A stretch of DNA of 64,000 nt. Origin: Panicum virgatum. Its lineage: Eukaryota; Streptophyta; Magnoliopsida; Poales; Poaceae. Below are positions 45,448 through 57,524 of this stretch, piece by piece. The position numbers were made by a program, and so were the translations under genes. The notes beneath the pieces were generated by a model. The model searched no databases and had not been told where the DNA came from. It was given only the letters and a program-made list of their open reading frames with translations. Location of the stretch: assembly GCF_016808335.1 (NCBI RefSeq), contig NC_053146.1:12097015-12161014 (forward strand), read 5' to 3'. Numbering within the stretch: the stretch's first letter is position 1; each line of letters opens with the position of its first letter.

Positions 45448-48400
45448 TGTAACACCCTAAATTTCAAATTAGGAACCCCAAATAAATTTAATTGGTTTTG
45501 TTATAGGCCGATAAGGTTTTATTTATTTTACTTTGCATTTTAGAGCATTTGTGGGGAATTAAATAATTTATTTAGCCTTAAAATAAATATAAGGAAAATA
45601 GGTTGTGAGCATTCATGCCGCTTTGCATCTTTTTATTGTTTGTTGTTCAGTTCAAATTTGAATTCTTGAATTCGAATTCAAATTGAATGTGTTTGAATCA
45701 TTGTCAAAATGCAAAGCCTTTCTTTTATCTCTCTCTTTTTCTCCCATGATTCCAGCCCAGACCAATCTCCTTTTCCTTTTATTTTTCTTTTCCATGGCCC
45801 AAAACCTCTCCGGCGCGGCCCATTTCTTTTTTCCTCTCCCGGCCTAGCCCGTCTCACCGCACCCCCCTCTCTCCCTCTGCCACATGGGGCCCGCCCGTCA
45901 GGGGCGTCCCCTTCCTCGCATCCGACCCGGACTCGGCGTCCGAGTCCAACCCCCACGCGTCGTCGCGCCCCTGGGCCCGCACGCCCAGGCCCCTTGGCTG
46001 CCTTATAAAAGCGCCGCCTCGCGCCCCTGTTCTGCATCGAACCGCAGCCGCCGCCTTCACCTTCGCTAAACCCTAGCCCGCGCCGCCGTCGCCATTGTTG
46101 GGAGCTCATAGCTCCGAGCCGCACCGCCGTTCCGCCGCTTCCGCAACGTTCTCGACCGCCACTGCAGCTTCACCGGAAGGTGACGAACCACCACAACCTT
46201 TCTTCTCTCTCTCTCTCTCGCTTTCTCACGCTCGGAGTTGCTCGCTGGAGCAGCTCGCCGCCCCTCGCCGCCGCGTGAGCCCTCCGCCGCCTCAATGTCC
46301 CTTCCAAACCCCCTAATCGAGTTCGCGAACTCGCGAGCTCGCTCCCCGTCCAAACCGCGCAGGAAACCACATCCGGACGGCCGATATTGGCCTACGCCAG
46401 CGAGCCACCGCCGCACGCCTCACTGCCGGCGACACAGCGCCGCCGCCAGCCGCCCTTTTCAACCCGAGCCACTAGATCCAAAACCAACAGCCCAGATTAG
46501 ATCTGATCCGAGTCAACCAAACCAAATGCCGGTCAACCCTGGCGTTTTTGCAAAAGAACCCCTTAGTTTTCCCAAAATCAACCCGCCGTCCAAGCCTTTT
46601 TAAGAATAATCTCAGAATAGTCCTTTTCTTTATGTTTTAGCCCCTGTTATTTCAAAACCTTTGCAAATAAGTCCTTATAATCATATTTTAGCCATAACTT
46701 CATCGTTTAAAATCCGTTTTCGATGAATCTTGTGCTCACGCGATCCTTGCAACACGTAGAATAGTTTTATACCCTCATTTTGTACTGTTTATATTATTTG
46801 GTGTACTGTTTCTTATTTATTGCATGCGTTTGCTTGTATGTGCTCGTGTGATGCGTAGACAACGCGCAGTTCGAGGGTCAGCAGCAGCAGCCGCCGCCTT
46901 TCGAGGAAGGCAAGTGGCCCCTTGATAATATTTTGTCCCAAATAATTCACAATTTATTCATATTTACTTTATTGCATGCATGTGTCTATAATATGATGGG
47001 AACCCAATTAAGGATATGCCTAGTTTGATTATCCGTGCCTTGATCAACCTGGGTACTAGCTATGCTAGTTGCTCATACTTGGATCATGGTTAGAGATACT
47101 TGATACAAATACTACCTATATTACTTCATGTTCTATGGTTAATGTTGTTAAGCAAAGATCATATGCTTTAATTGGAACATGGAGAACCACCCAGGAAAAC
47201 AGTGCAACCACAATAGTATATGACTCTGGTCTTGGCTAATTAATTAGAGATTCTAGCTTGTGACAGTCTTACCGAAAGGGCAAGAGGGGATGCATCGACG
47301 GGGTATAGATGGGTCCTCTTGGGGTAGCGACATTTGCTAAGGAGCTGACCATTAGGGAGGGTTATGACCGCTTTGGCTTGAAACCTTAGCAGATTGTCAT
47401 GAGTTAGGGAATCTTTGTAAATGCCTCGTAGTGAACCTCTCGCCACTCACCAAAGGAAGTGTTTAAGGGCCTTGCAAACCCGGGCGACACAGAGGAACAC
47501 GAATTGTGGGGAAAGTGTATAACCTCTGCAGAGTTAAAACTAACCGGTTAGCCGTGCTCACGGTCAAGAGCGGCTTGGACTCTCACATGATAATTGAACT
47601 TGAAGATGATCTAAATTGATGCTTTATTTATTTATGATGTTGATGATGGTTACTTCATATGCTTATTTGTTGGTTAATGGTATAAACTTACATCTAGTTA
47701 CTGCTTGCTAAATAAAACTTGATCAATTAAAAGTGCTTATCGCAACTAAACCATGTCAGCTATTCCTTGATTCAACCTTGCATGTAATATATAGTTGTTT
47801 CCCTGCCACTTGTTGAGTACCAACCATAAGTGTACTCATCCTTGCATAACGCTGTTCAGACCAAAATAACAATTGCCCGGAGTATCCAGAAGACTTCGAG
47901 GATTTCTAGGCGTATGTCTCCCAGCCAAAATTAATCCGGATTAAATGTGTAAACCATCACTATTATCACTAAAATGGTTAATACGCGCTTAAGACAAAAT
48001 AATTTGACAGTCTGTCGGGTGAAATCCCGATAAAACCACTTGATTTCGGATCGAAACAACATACCTCACGCGAAGGTGAGTCCAGAGATTACAATAACCA
48101 TAATATAACTTTAATAGTAGAAGTTATTGCAAACTAAGTTTGAAGGTTCAAAAGGATACCTCAGGAAACTAAAAGTAGAAAACAACAACTAGCGACGATA
48201 TATGACATCATGATGAAGCGCGTACATGACGTCAATCTCACCAGCTATTCTCAAAGTTACCTGAAAACAAAGTCACAAGCAAGACTGAGTATACAAATAC
48301 TCAGCAAGGCTTACCCGAAGAGGGTATAAAATATCCCTTTAACTAGACATGCAAAGGCTTGTGAAAGCTCTGGGGTTTACTTTTGCTGAAAAGCAACTAA

Positions 48401-51400
48401 GAGTAGGTCCTTAACTTCAAGTTTTAGCTTCAAATTCTAGGTTCATTAATTATTCTAGGTAAGCACCTATCTATACAAGCATGATAGAATTATTTGCATC
48501 CAACCATATTGAAAATCATCATTGTTCAACTTCTAACTCTATGCAGCAAAGGGATTAAGCAGTCTCATTCATCGTGAGAGGCGGACGATTCTGAATCGAA
48601 ATTCAACCTTGCAAGGATAAACCTAACACACATGCTTGAAGCACCGTTGAATCACTTCCAAGCAACCTTTGGCTTCTCTTTCCGGTTCATGGACAGGACC
48701 ACTCTCCCCGACTACAGAGAATCCAACATCTCTGTACCCGTGGTGTTGCGCAACTTAATATAACTTTCACATTATTTAACTTCCTATCTCTACAAGAGAG
48801 TGGCAGGTATGTCCACTTGTCGGGCCGAGGAGTTACTAGGCTTACCACGTACCATATTTACGGCATATGGCTAGTACTTTCAAACGCTTAACCACCGCTA
48901 CCACACACTGCGGCCTTAGCAGATTTATCAACACAGACGGATTTCAAATGAAGCTGTTGACCAAATCCGTCCATGGTCCTTATAGTGATTGCATGAAGTA
49001 AACAATCAACTCCTATGAATCTCGCGGGTGACAGGAAATCACCCGACTTTTACCGGTCCTATTAGCATAGCATCTAGTCGGACTCTATTTCTAGTGTTCA
49101 AACAAAAAGTACCTAAGATTATGCATCTAGGTTTTCATTCAACTCCAAAAACTTAAATGCACAACAAAACAGTAATAAGATGCATAAAATAATAGGATTA
49201 TGCTTTGGGGCTTGCCTGTATTGGGGTCAGTAGACCTTGGTTCTTCCAAATCAGAGTTCGGGGCTTCAGTTAATTCAACGTTGGTCCGAGCTTCAGAGAA
49301 ATCCCCGTCTGGTTCCTGAATAAACTCGTACGTTCCGTCTACTAACGATGTTATTTCTATATGCAATGCAGTAAAAGCAAATTAGTAAAGTGCTTGAGTA
49401 TAGCTTTCCTTCACTAAAAAGTTGTTATCAAAATAGCTCAGGTCCAGAAAGCAACCATTTCATTTTCTATTTACTGGGCAATCATTTATGGAGTAGAAGC
49501 AAACATAACAAACTCCATAAAATAACATGGCTGGCTATTTTAAACATCAAAGAGTGGTTTCATTCAAATTCAAAGTTTGAATGCAAGAGCAGACAAACAA
49601 CTTAGATTTAATTACAAACATGGCATGATTCAACATTTAATTACTTACATTTAACAAACATTGATGGAGTAGTTGTAGTACTTTACAAAGTAAACACGGA
49701 TCAAGCATTAAATATCAAAATATTTAAGAACTCATGCTAAAGACTAGTGTTGGTCCTACAAAATTTATACAGTGCTACTCATAACATGAACAACACATGG
49801 TTCAAAAATTACAAACAACACATTATTGGAGCATGAGATATAAATAAAACATGCATTTCTTAGCATTTTTAATAAAACACATGAAATAACAAACAAAAGT
49901 CAAGCATTAGGGTCAAAATTTTTACATTAATACAAGAATCACATATACATGCAACCATAAAAATTTCCTAGCATGATATGACTCCAAACATTAATTATTT
50001 AAAAGGTAAGAACAACTAGTTTTAAATATACTATTAAGCATAAATCTAATTTTTGCAACAAAAACTTCTAACTAAAACATGTCATATTATAATTCCAGAA
50101 GATAGATATTTTGATAAGGATTCCAAAAAGTATTTATTTGCTATTTTAGGATTTTTCTACAAATTACTATGAATTTTTAAAGTTCACAGTAAAAAGATAA
50201 AAACAAAACCAAATATTGCAGATGGGTCCCTAGTTTTTACACTGGGTCCCTAGAAACAAATCAGCTCTTGCAATCGGGTCCTTCACCGAATTAAAACAGG
50301 GGAGGGTTATCGGCGGCGCTAGCCGGCCGGGTTCCGACGCCTTTGGTCGCCGGCGGCGAGGGCCCCGGGGTGGAGGGGCTATAGGAGGTCCGTGCGCACC
50401 TGTGGGTGGCTTCGGCGTGGCTCGGGGTGGCCTATGGCGGCGGGTCCGCGTGCTCCAGCGGCCGGCGGTGGTCGGAGATGGCGGATGCGGCACTCCGGTG
50501 AGCTACAGCTGAGGGGCTCGGGCCGAGAAGGATTAGGGCAGCAAGGAAAAGGCGCTGGTCAAGCTAATTTGGGTCGAGGCATAGCAGAGAGGTGGCTCCA
50601 CGGGAGCAGGTGACCGGCGGCGAGGTTGTGCCGTGGTGGTGGTGCTCCGGTGAAGGCAAGGAAGGAATGGAGGGTTAGGAAGTTTTGCTGGGTCGAACTG
50701 AAGCTAACGGGGTGCTCTGTTTGGGTTGAGATGGGGTGGAGGAAGGGTCTCCACGAGCGGGCTATTTATAGCCAATGGAGGGAGAGGATGAGCAAGAGGA
50801 GAAGATAGGCTTGCCGAGTGCTATGGCCGGAAGACGGCGGTGGAGGAGCTTCTCCAGTGGGCGGGTCAGCGGCGTGGCACGTGCGGCGGCGTGGCGTGCG
50901 CATGGACGGCCAGCAGGGTGGAGAAGGTGGTGACGGGAGCTTCAAGTGCGGCACGTGGAGGCGGCGCGGCCAGTCTGGGGGCAAGACCAGCGGCGGTAAA
51001 GGCCAAACGGCGGTGAGGATGCGGCGCCCCTATTTCGGTAGACCGAGGAAGAAGAAAGGAATACAGTGGGTGGACCCAAATGCAAAAAGGAAAGAAGTTA
51101 GGGAGTTTTCTGTAAACCTAAAATTTCCTGTTGTTTTAGGGCTCAAAAGAAAATTTGTTCAACATGAAAATTGCTCAGTTTTTCAAGACCTATAACTTTC
51201 ATGTTGTGCAAAAATCCACTAGATCCAAGGATTTGAAATTATTTTGAAATCTGTTAAATCTTTTATTTGCAAATAATCCTAACTTAAGTTTTAAAATTGC
51301 AAGGGCAGTCCAAAACATAAATATATCTTTTTATGAGGGTAAAAAGTGAAAAACAAAACATACATTTTAACCCCTCATAAATTTTAAAATTTTTGCCTTT

Positions 51401-51757
51401 TGCCAAACTATTTTAAAAAGGACTTTGTACTTTTCCAAAATAACAAAAACACCCTTGCTCAATTATGGTTTAAATTTTTAATCATCACAAAAAAATTTAT
51501 TTTTAAATGAATGGTTTTGGCCCAAAAACCTGGGTTGTCATACCCAGTCAACTGCTTGTGCTTGAAGATTCCGCTGTTACTCTGAGACGTTATTTATTCG
51601 CTTAAGACTAAGATATTCGGTTATATAATAGTCTTTAATACTCTCTTTTGTTTTAACATTGTTATGATATTCGCTTTATTGTCTATCGTATGTGTGTAAA
51701 CTGATCAAGCGCACATATGAGAATGCATTCAGTTTCCTTCTTAAACCGGGTGTGACA
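45448..51757 (+). mobile_element. Solo LTR (LTR copy 3), itself interrupted by another solo LTR
   Basis: Starts TGTAACACCC and ends GGGTGTGACA. Flanks are TCAAT (45443-45447) and ACAAT (51758-51762), a TSD with one mismatch. It carries a TATA box (CTTATAAAAGCG near 46002), a CT-rich leader and blocks shared with the LTR at 1595-6296 (GGAGAACCACCCAGGAAAAC; ACCGAAAGGGCAAGAGG). A short acidic frame PEYPEDFEDF then stop ends near 47909. Without the nested insert (48013-51544) the LTR is about 2.8 kb. No internal retrotransposon genes are present. Confidence 0.78.
48013..51544 (-). mobile_element. Nested solo LTR (LTR copy 4), minus orientation
   Basis: The host LTR is interrupted between TTTGACAGTC and AACTGCTTGTG, giving a 5-bp TSD CAGTC (48008-48012 and 51545-51549). 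The insert starts TGTCGGG and its right end reads GGGTTGTCA at 51540, canonical TG-CA ends, with four extra bases before the TSD copy. On the minus strand it has a TATA box (GGCTATAAATAGCCC near 50770), a GC-rich leader, and a spliced-looking acidic frame at 49366-49200 (YEFIQEPDGDFSEARTN; NSDLEEPRSTDPNTG). It resembles the other LTRs in layout but not in sequence, so it is a different family. Confidence 0.65.
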
Positions 51758-51906
51758 ACAATTAAATACTGAACAAAATCAGATAGAGCATCGGATAACG
51801 TATCTGAAGATTGTACCTCTTTTAATAGATCAATCATGAATGGTGGCTCCCACTCCTTTATCTTGATGTGCCTTGTTCTGTTTTATGATAACAGGATAGA
51901 AGCAAC

Positions 51907-54315
51907 CACTACTGGAAACCGGGATTTCCCAGTCGGTGCAAAACCGACAGGAAAATAGAGAAAACCAACAGGGAAATAAAAAACCGACAGAAAATTACGA
52001 CAGGGATAGCTGCACAGGGAAATAAAATTTGCCTGTCGGGACACCGACAGAAACAATTTTCCTGTCGGTTCGTGACTCACAGAAAAATTGGTACTCACCA
52101 GGTTTATGTTTTCAGCCCTGTCACCGGGAACCGACAGGAAAACACACTTCAAACGACAGTAAAATTAGTTCCCTGTCCATCTGGAATAGTCGAACAATGC
52201 ATCCGCAGCCATAGAAATTGAAATCCACAATTTGAGATTTAATTCTGATTATTATTTTTATAGCAGCTGCTGCTACACTGGAATGAAATAACATGGATAC
52301 ACATCGGACAGAGAACCATAGAGATCAGCCATATTGATTGATTAAGTATAGAAATGACACCATCAGTTTGAAATATCGTATGTAAATTGGCAGAAACCAT
52401 ACAAAAGAAGGGGAATAATCTCTGTTCTCAAGGCGGTAAGGCGGACGCCTAGCAAGGTGGGGCGGCTGGACGCCTAGGCGAGCAAGGTGGGCGCCTAGGC
52501 AAGCAAGGCGCAAATCGGTGGACGGCACATGGACGCCTAGGCGACGCCTTGAGAACAGAGGGAATAATCTACTCTATAAAGAAAATCTGTATCTTCTAGC
52601 CCATGGATGCTTCAGCAAACAATCCACATGCACATCATATAGGGTTCAATTTGTCTTCCACTTGCCATCAATTAGGACTTGTATCAGCTGGGTCATTGAT
52701 CATCCATGAAACCTGCAGTGGAATATTTTGCCGTTAGAGATTAAATCAAACCAGATGTGACACAGCTAAGAAGCTAACACTAAAAGAATAGCCAGAAGCT
52801 AACACTGAAATTATTTGTGCTTGGTAGGAAAGATGAATTATCTGTATTTCAGTACTACAATTTAGGAAATCTTAATAAAGTAAAAAGAAACATTGACAAT
52901 CCATAATTGTAGACATGAACACCTTGATGCCACTTCCGGAGATATCCTAGCCTGCACACTGCAGCCAGAAACTTGAGCTCCTTGTTTGCTGCACCAAATG
53001 CTCTACAACCAGAGGTATTTTCCATGTGAGATATGACTCTAAAATGTGGCAAGTCTTAAGCAATTATCACAGTATATAACCAATACAAAATAGAACAAGG
53101 CAACATTGCAAGAAATGTGGCAAATCTAAAGCAACTATCATCACAACACTTAACTGTAATCCAGCATAATAGGCATCTACACTTGCTATACTAAAATTTC
53201 ATAAATCATTTGGGCAAAGTGACATCAGTAGTATTCACTTGTGGCTTGAAAGCATAGACTAGTTGAAACTTTCTTGAGACCTTAACATGAGATTTAGACT
53301 GATTGTCATTCTGACAAACAAAACAATTTTACAATTTAATTGTTAGTACAATAGCTGGAAAGATATGACTGAATTGAAATACATCTGGAAAGATTTTAAA
53401 GATATCTTGGTACTGCGCGCCATGGAACAAATGGTTTGCTAATCTCATCCGTAACTAAACAAGGCAGTAGTTGCTCAGGGAGACTCACAAGGCAACAAAT
53501 GGGCAAAGGGTCGCGCAGTGCGAGCTCGAAGGAGGAGGAGGACATACCCCGATGCCTACAGCCCAGCCCCAAGAGCTTAGCTCCAGCTGATGCTTCCGCA
53601 CAAGAGCCCGAATGCCTCGTGGGCTAGATTTGCAAAAATCACACATACATGCCGGCAGCTGCTCCATCACGACTCCTCACCTGCACTTGTGTCGCTTCTC
53701 CACCACGCCATCTCACCTGCACTTGGTTGTGCAGGATGAGAGCAGATGGTGGTGCCGGCACCAGCGCTGGGCCCGTGCAGATGGCGCCCCAAGGCGGGTG
53801 CGGACAGCGGCGCCGGAGTCAGCGGAGACGTCGACGCCAGGGCGAGGAGAAGCTCGGCGGCGGTGCTGCCATGGGGACGAGATGCGGGGGCGGCCTGCAG
53901 TGGAGACGAGATGCGGTGGCGGCGGCGGCGCTGCGGGGGAGAGGAGACGGAGGGGCTGGCGCTTGTGGCTAGGGTTAACCCTGATGGTTTTATACATCGA
54001 GGCGCACAAGTGCGCACCCTGTTGGGCCGACTAAAAGGCCACAGCGGCCCAGGCCCACGTTAGCTGCTTACTTTGCTTTGCACTCCGTGGCAGCAGACAA
54101 TTTTCCTGTCGGTTTGTTACTATGCACAGAGAAATATAATTTTTCTGTGCGTTTTTCCGGTGACGCACAGAAAAATTTATTTTCTCTGTGCGTTTTTATA
54201 ATTTTTCTGTGCGTTTTGTTACAACCGACAGAGTAATATTAATTTTTCCGTGCGTTATTGCAAAACCCGACAGAAAAATTCATCACGCACAGAGAAATCT
54301 TGGTTTCCAGTAGTG
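51907..54315. mobile_element. Non-autonomous CACTA-like element with CCGACAGG repeats and unknown cargo
   Basis: Perfect inverted ends CACTACTGGAAACC and its complement; perfect 3-bp TSD AAC (51904-51906 and 54316-54318). Subterminal arrays of ACCGACAGGAAAA and CGCACAGAAAAATT type occupy 51925-52175 and 54090-54300. The 1.9-kb middle is unrelated to transposase. 52200-53430 is AT-rich and gene-intron-like. 53450-53980 is GC-rich with overlapping Arg/Ala/Pro-rich frames on both strands. It is probably captured host DNA, but no protein family is recognisable. It holds the MITE at 52420-52560 and splits the gag-like frame of the host element. Confidence 0.88.
52420..52560. mobile_element. 141-bp MITE (hAT-like, 8-bp TSD)
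   Basis: Ends CTCTGTTCTCAAGGCG and its perfect complement; 8-bp TSD GGAATAAT at 52412-52419 and 52561-52568. The interior consists of CGCCTAGGC palindromes in tandem (GGACGCCTAGGCGAGCAAGG type), so the transcript would fold into a tight hairpin. Perfect ends and TSD suggest a recent insertion. Confidence 0.9.
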
Positions 54316-54441
54316 AACCTTTCATCCGCTTGATCGCATTCTCGCCGATACTCCTGAAGCAGTTCCTCATGTGACGATATATTGCTAGGGTTTGACAGAT
54401 CGGCCATCATAGCCTGATTCTCGTCCGCAACGGAGTCGCCA
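54316..54441 (-). pseudogene. N-terminal piece of the gag-like ORF
   Basis: Minus strand from just after the primer-binding site: the frame reads ADENQAMMADLSNPSN, then ISSHEELLQEYRRECDQADE and breaks at the CACTA-like insertion. It resumes at 51903-51763 (EWEPPFMIDLLKEVQ; SDALSDFVQYL) with one stop, and again in 45447-44456. The order proves both insertions hit one continuous frame. The probable start codon is the first ATG after the primer-binding region. Confidence 0.5.
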
Positions 54442-54446
54442 ATTTG

Positions 54447-55021
54447 TGTTGACGCCTTTTACGGGCCAACACACGAATACGCTAGGTCGCGCGGCGCGAG
54501 GAGGAGCTCCTTGCAACACCTCCTGCGTGGAGCGGTCAGACCAGTTATCTGGACCGGTAGACCGGTCGCCGTGCAGAACGGCGACGATCCGACGAACGCT
54601 CACCCGGGAGGGACCCCGTCGGGGCAAGCGCGCGTAGGGTTGCCTTAGGCTCGGCAGGCCAGCTAGGGCATCCTCAAACGCCATGGAGACGAGAGAAGAA
54701 CAACATGTCAAAGTTGGAAAAGTAGGGAGGAAGAAAGGTAAAAACGATGAACATAAATGTATTTGATTGGTTTGATTGGGTTGTCCTCAATCGGCCGTGA
54801 CCCTTTATATTTATAGGGTGGAGAAGACTTACCCCCACAAAAAATCATGTTTACAGATCTAAATCTATTAAGAACTCTAATTACAGTCGGACTCCTCCTA
54901 GACTGGTCAGACCGATTGGACCCACCGGTCAGATTGGTCGGGCTCCTGCTGGATCAGGTACAGCACCAGACCGGTCAGACCGCTTGGTCAGACCAGTTGA
55001 TGCCAATTTTGGCTGTCAACA
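54447..55021 (-). repeat. Right (5') LTR of the gag-only retrotransposon
   Basis: Begins TGTTGACG and ends CTGTCAACA on the plus strand, 575 bases. It differs from the left LTR by a handful of substitutions, a short extra CTGGTCAGACC-type unit near 54905 and a 13-base duplication near 54985. The GACCGGTCAGACCG phrases recur as in the left copy. Confidence 0.9.
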
Positions 55022-55530
55022 GGGTGGATGTGTTCCAAAATGGTCTTTCCCAGAGCTCTATTATTATTATTTTTTTGCAAAGAACAAATCTATTTCTCTA
55101 CAAGGAGCTGCTGACATTGTTGATTTGCAAGAAATTCTGCATCTGCCCATCTCGGCTGAAGCTATCAGTTAGTTGGAAACACTCTTGGATAACGTAGACA
55201 ACTGCAATCTTCATAATGACAATGATTCTTGGGTCTAAATTTAGGGGAGTCCTGTTTACGGTTCACAAAAAGCCTATAAATACATGAAAGGACACAGAGA
55301 GATTCATCCTTCCTTTTAGTGGCTTTGGCGTTCTTGCAGCCAACTCAAACATATTTTTTCTTGCCTACTCTTGAAAGATTGGTTAAATGTCAGAGGAATG
55401 CTCAGAAGATGAACAATGCATTTGGATGGTTATACTTGCGTTTTCTGCCCCTGTCAAGACGATGAGACTATTGAGTATCTGTTCATGGACTGCCCTTTTG
55501 CTCAGCAATGCTGAGTAATATTGGCTTGCA
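55022..55530 (+). mobile_element. LINE 3' fragment (zf-RVT region) interrupted by the LTR retrotransposon
   Basis: GGATGTGTTCCAAAATGGTC through CCTTTTGCTCAGCAATGCTG runs parallel to 58740-59220 almost base for base. The encoded C-terminal part of LINE ORF2 (WSFPELYY; ISLQGAADIVDLQEILHLPI; CQDDETIEYLFMDCPFAQQC) has several frameshifts and stops. Its continuation on the other side of the retrotransposon is the GACTTGTGGGGTG at 43307-43319. Confidence 0.85.
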
Positions 55531-56799
55531 GACACAACCTAATATGTAAATGTCGTGGACGAAATTAAAACAACTACCACGAACTGAGAGAAAAAAAAAG
55601 TAAGTTAGAAGCAGCTAGCTTATCCTGCAACGAAACTGATACGTAAGTGTCATTAGTTTGTAGATAAACACTATAAAAAAATTAAGAAAGCAGTTATAAA
55701 CTTACGTAAGCTTATCCTGCAACCAAAATTAAGAAACTATAAATATATATGTTTAATATATATCTGTTTTCTTAATTTTGGTTAATATATATGGCTAGTT
55801 AATGTTGATGGACTAGGGGTTGTTCCGAAAATTGAAATATATAGAAGCTAGTACCAAGCAAATCAAAGAAAGGGACTGGAGTCTCGAGCACTTCATACGT
55901 TGCAAGTACATATTGGATTCCAAAATTTCTCTCTCCAAACTTCACTATTCATATATCACATCAAATCTTTTGCCTCATGCATAGAGCATTAAATGTAGGT
56001 AAATAAAAAAACTAATTACATAGTTTTGATGTACACGGCGAGACGAATCTTTTGAGCCTAGTTAGGTCATAGTAGGACAATAATTACCACAAACAAAAAA
56101 AATACTACAGTGTCCGATGTGACTTTTTTATCACTATTTTACAGATCTAAACACAGCCTAAGTCAAGATAGTGACAGACTGACAGTCAGTGTTGAGTCGT
56201 TGTGCAGAAGTTGAAGGTGGTTTTGTCTTCAGAAAGAGCCAGCACCTTTATCCTTGCAAGAAAAAAGATCCAAACTTTTATGCAGGGATTAAACTGCAAA
56301 TAGAGTTCTTTTTTTGCAAAAAAAAAAAACACAGTATATACAGATGCAGATGATCATCCTTTTGCCATTTCATATCCTTTTAAACTTAGGATCGGGCATC
56401 AGCCATATTACATTGCTATTTGCTAAATAATTTTCATGCTACTGTGATTTTGCTAGGCTTTTTATACACGACGTGCACGTCACGGAATATGATGGTACTT
56501 TGTGAAGATTCAGGAACAGTAGAGATTGATGATCGACTCTATGAAGACTTCAAATCAAGCACAACTCAGCAAGCAGCCAGGCAAGTGTTCACGCGTTGGC
56601 TACTTGGCTGAGATGAATAAAGACTTGAGCTAGTCAAGTCAACACATGTTCTCTTCGTCTACTGTCATAAATGCAGCTTGACTCGCTGTGGAGAGAAGAC
56701 AAACCCAGCGCGGGGCCAAAATCATCCTAGTTCGGGTCCTAGCTAGGGCCGAGAAGAGATGGAATTGGCGATGATGTACCCCATTTGAAATTACTCTAA
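55531..56799. other. AT-rich spacer with MITE fragment
   Basis: 55590-55660 repeats sequence found at 43085-43160. AAATATATATGTTTAATATATA near 55740 is simple AT repeat. A MITE fragment lies at about 55975-56161. The 63-codon frame at 56420-56611 (STTQQAARQVF) matches nothing I know and lacks supporting signals, so I do not call it. Confidence 0.45.
55975..56161. mobile_element. Truncated copy of the MITE family seen at 56800
   Basis: CATGCATAGAGCATTAAATG, GGCGAGACGAATCTTTTGAG and the right end TCTAAACACAGCC followed by TAA are the same ordered blocks as in the complete element at 56800-57139. The left terminal repeat is missing. Confidence 0.7.
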
Positions 56800-57139
56800 G
56801 GCCCTGTTAACCTCGTAAACGCAAAAAAAAAACGTCACATCGAATATTTGGACACATGCATGGAGTACTAAATGAAGTCTATTTACAAAACTTTTTGCAT
56901 GAATAGGCTGTAAATCGCGAGACGAATCTAATAAGCCTACTTAATCCATGATTTGCAACAGTGATACTACAGTAACCATCTGCTAATTATGAATTAATCA
57001 TGGATTAATTAGCATCATTAGATTCGTCTCGCGATTTACAACACATCCGTGCAAAAAGTTTTATAAATAGATTTCATTTAGTACATTAAATTAGCAAAAT
57101 TCCATCGCAAAAAATTTTGCGTTTCATCTAAACACGCCC
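56800..57139. mobile_element. Harbinger/Tourist-like MITE, complete
   Basis: The left end GGCCCTGTTAAC pairs with the right end GATTAAACACGCCC-type sequence (complement GGGCGTGTTTAG). TSD TAA at 56797-56799 and 57140-57142. Long imperfect inverted arms contain AATCGCGAGACGAATCTAAT on the left and its complement ATTAGATTCGTCTCGCGATT on the right. Family recognition is from memory of common grass MITEs; a 3-bp TAA TSD fits PIF/Harbinger. Confidence 0.85.
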
Positions 57140-57524
57140 TAAGTACAGTTTTGTATTGTTCATCAGCTCCCATGTCATTGTTCCGTTAGTTAATTTATTT
57201 TTCTAATTCCTTCAAATTAAAAATACAAAAACATTCCAAAGATACAAATGAATCTGGTTCCTTCATTTCAAACAGTATCCCCAATTTCTATTTTTAATAA
57301 AGTTCAATTTATACACCCATGTCAAAACAGGGGAACAAAATAGAAAAAATAGATGCAGATGAAGGACACACATGCACCATCTCACAAAATATCATTTTCC
57401 TTGGCAAATCTCACAGAGCTAAACTCACCTTTTCTCCTCAACAATGAGATCACTTGCTTCCTTCCCCAAGAGATAGGTGCATGGTTGATGCCCAATCTGA
57501 GCATGCAGTCAAATTTTATAGGAA

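Larger units (their letters stand above)
43320..55021 (-). mobile_element. Non-autonomous, gag-only LTR retrotransposon with nested insertions, 11.7 kb
   Basis: Two LTRs (43320-43871 and 54447-55021) bound the element, and a perfect 5-bp TSD GGGTG lies at 43315-43319 and 55022-55026. On the minus strand the primer-binding-like TGGCGACTCCGTTG (54441-54428) follows the right LTR. A purine tract, ATAGGGGGACA, precedes the left LTR (43872-43885), so it reads right to left. A gag-like frame is split by insertions; protease, reverse transcriptase, RNase H and integrase are absent. It must have moved with enzymes from a relative. Insertions at 45448-51757 and 51907-54315 account for most of its length; without them it is about 3 kb. 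Confidence 0.9.

Noticed and set aside
53612..54063. Overlapping 100- to 140-codon frames on both strands
   Set aside because: GC-rich cargo of a CACTA-like element; frames are mutually exclusive and low-complexity, so no gene call beyond possible captured sequence.
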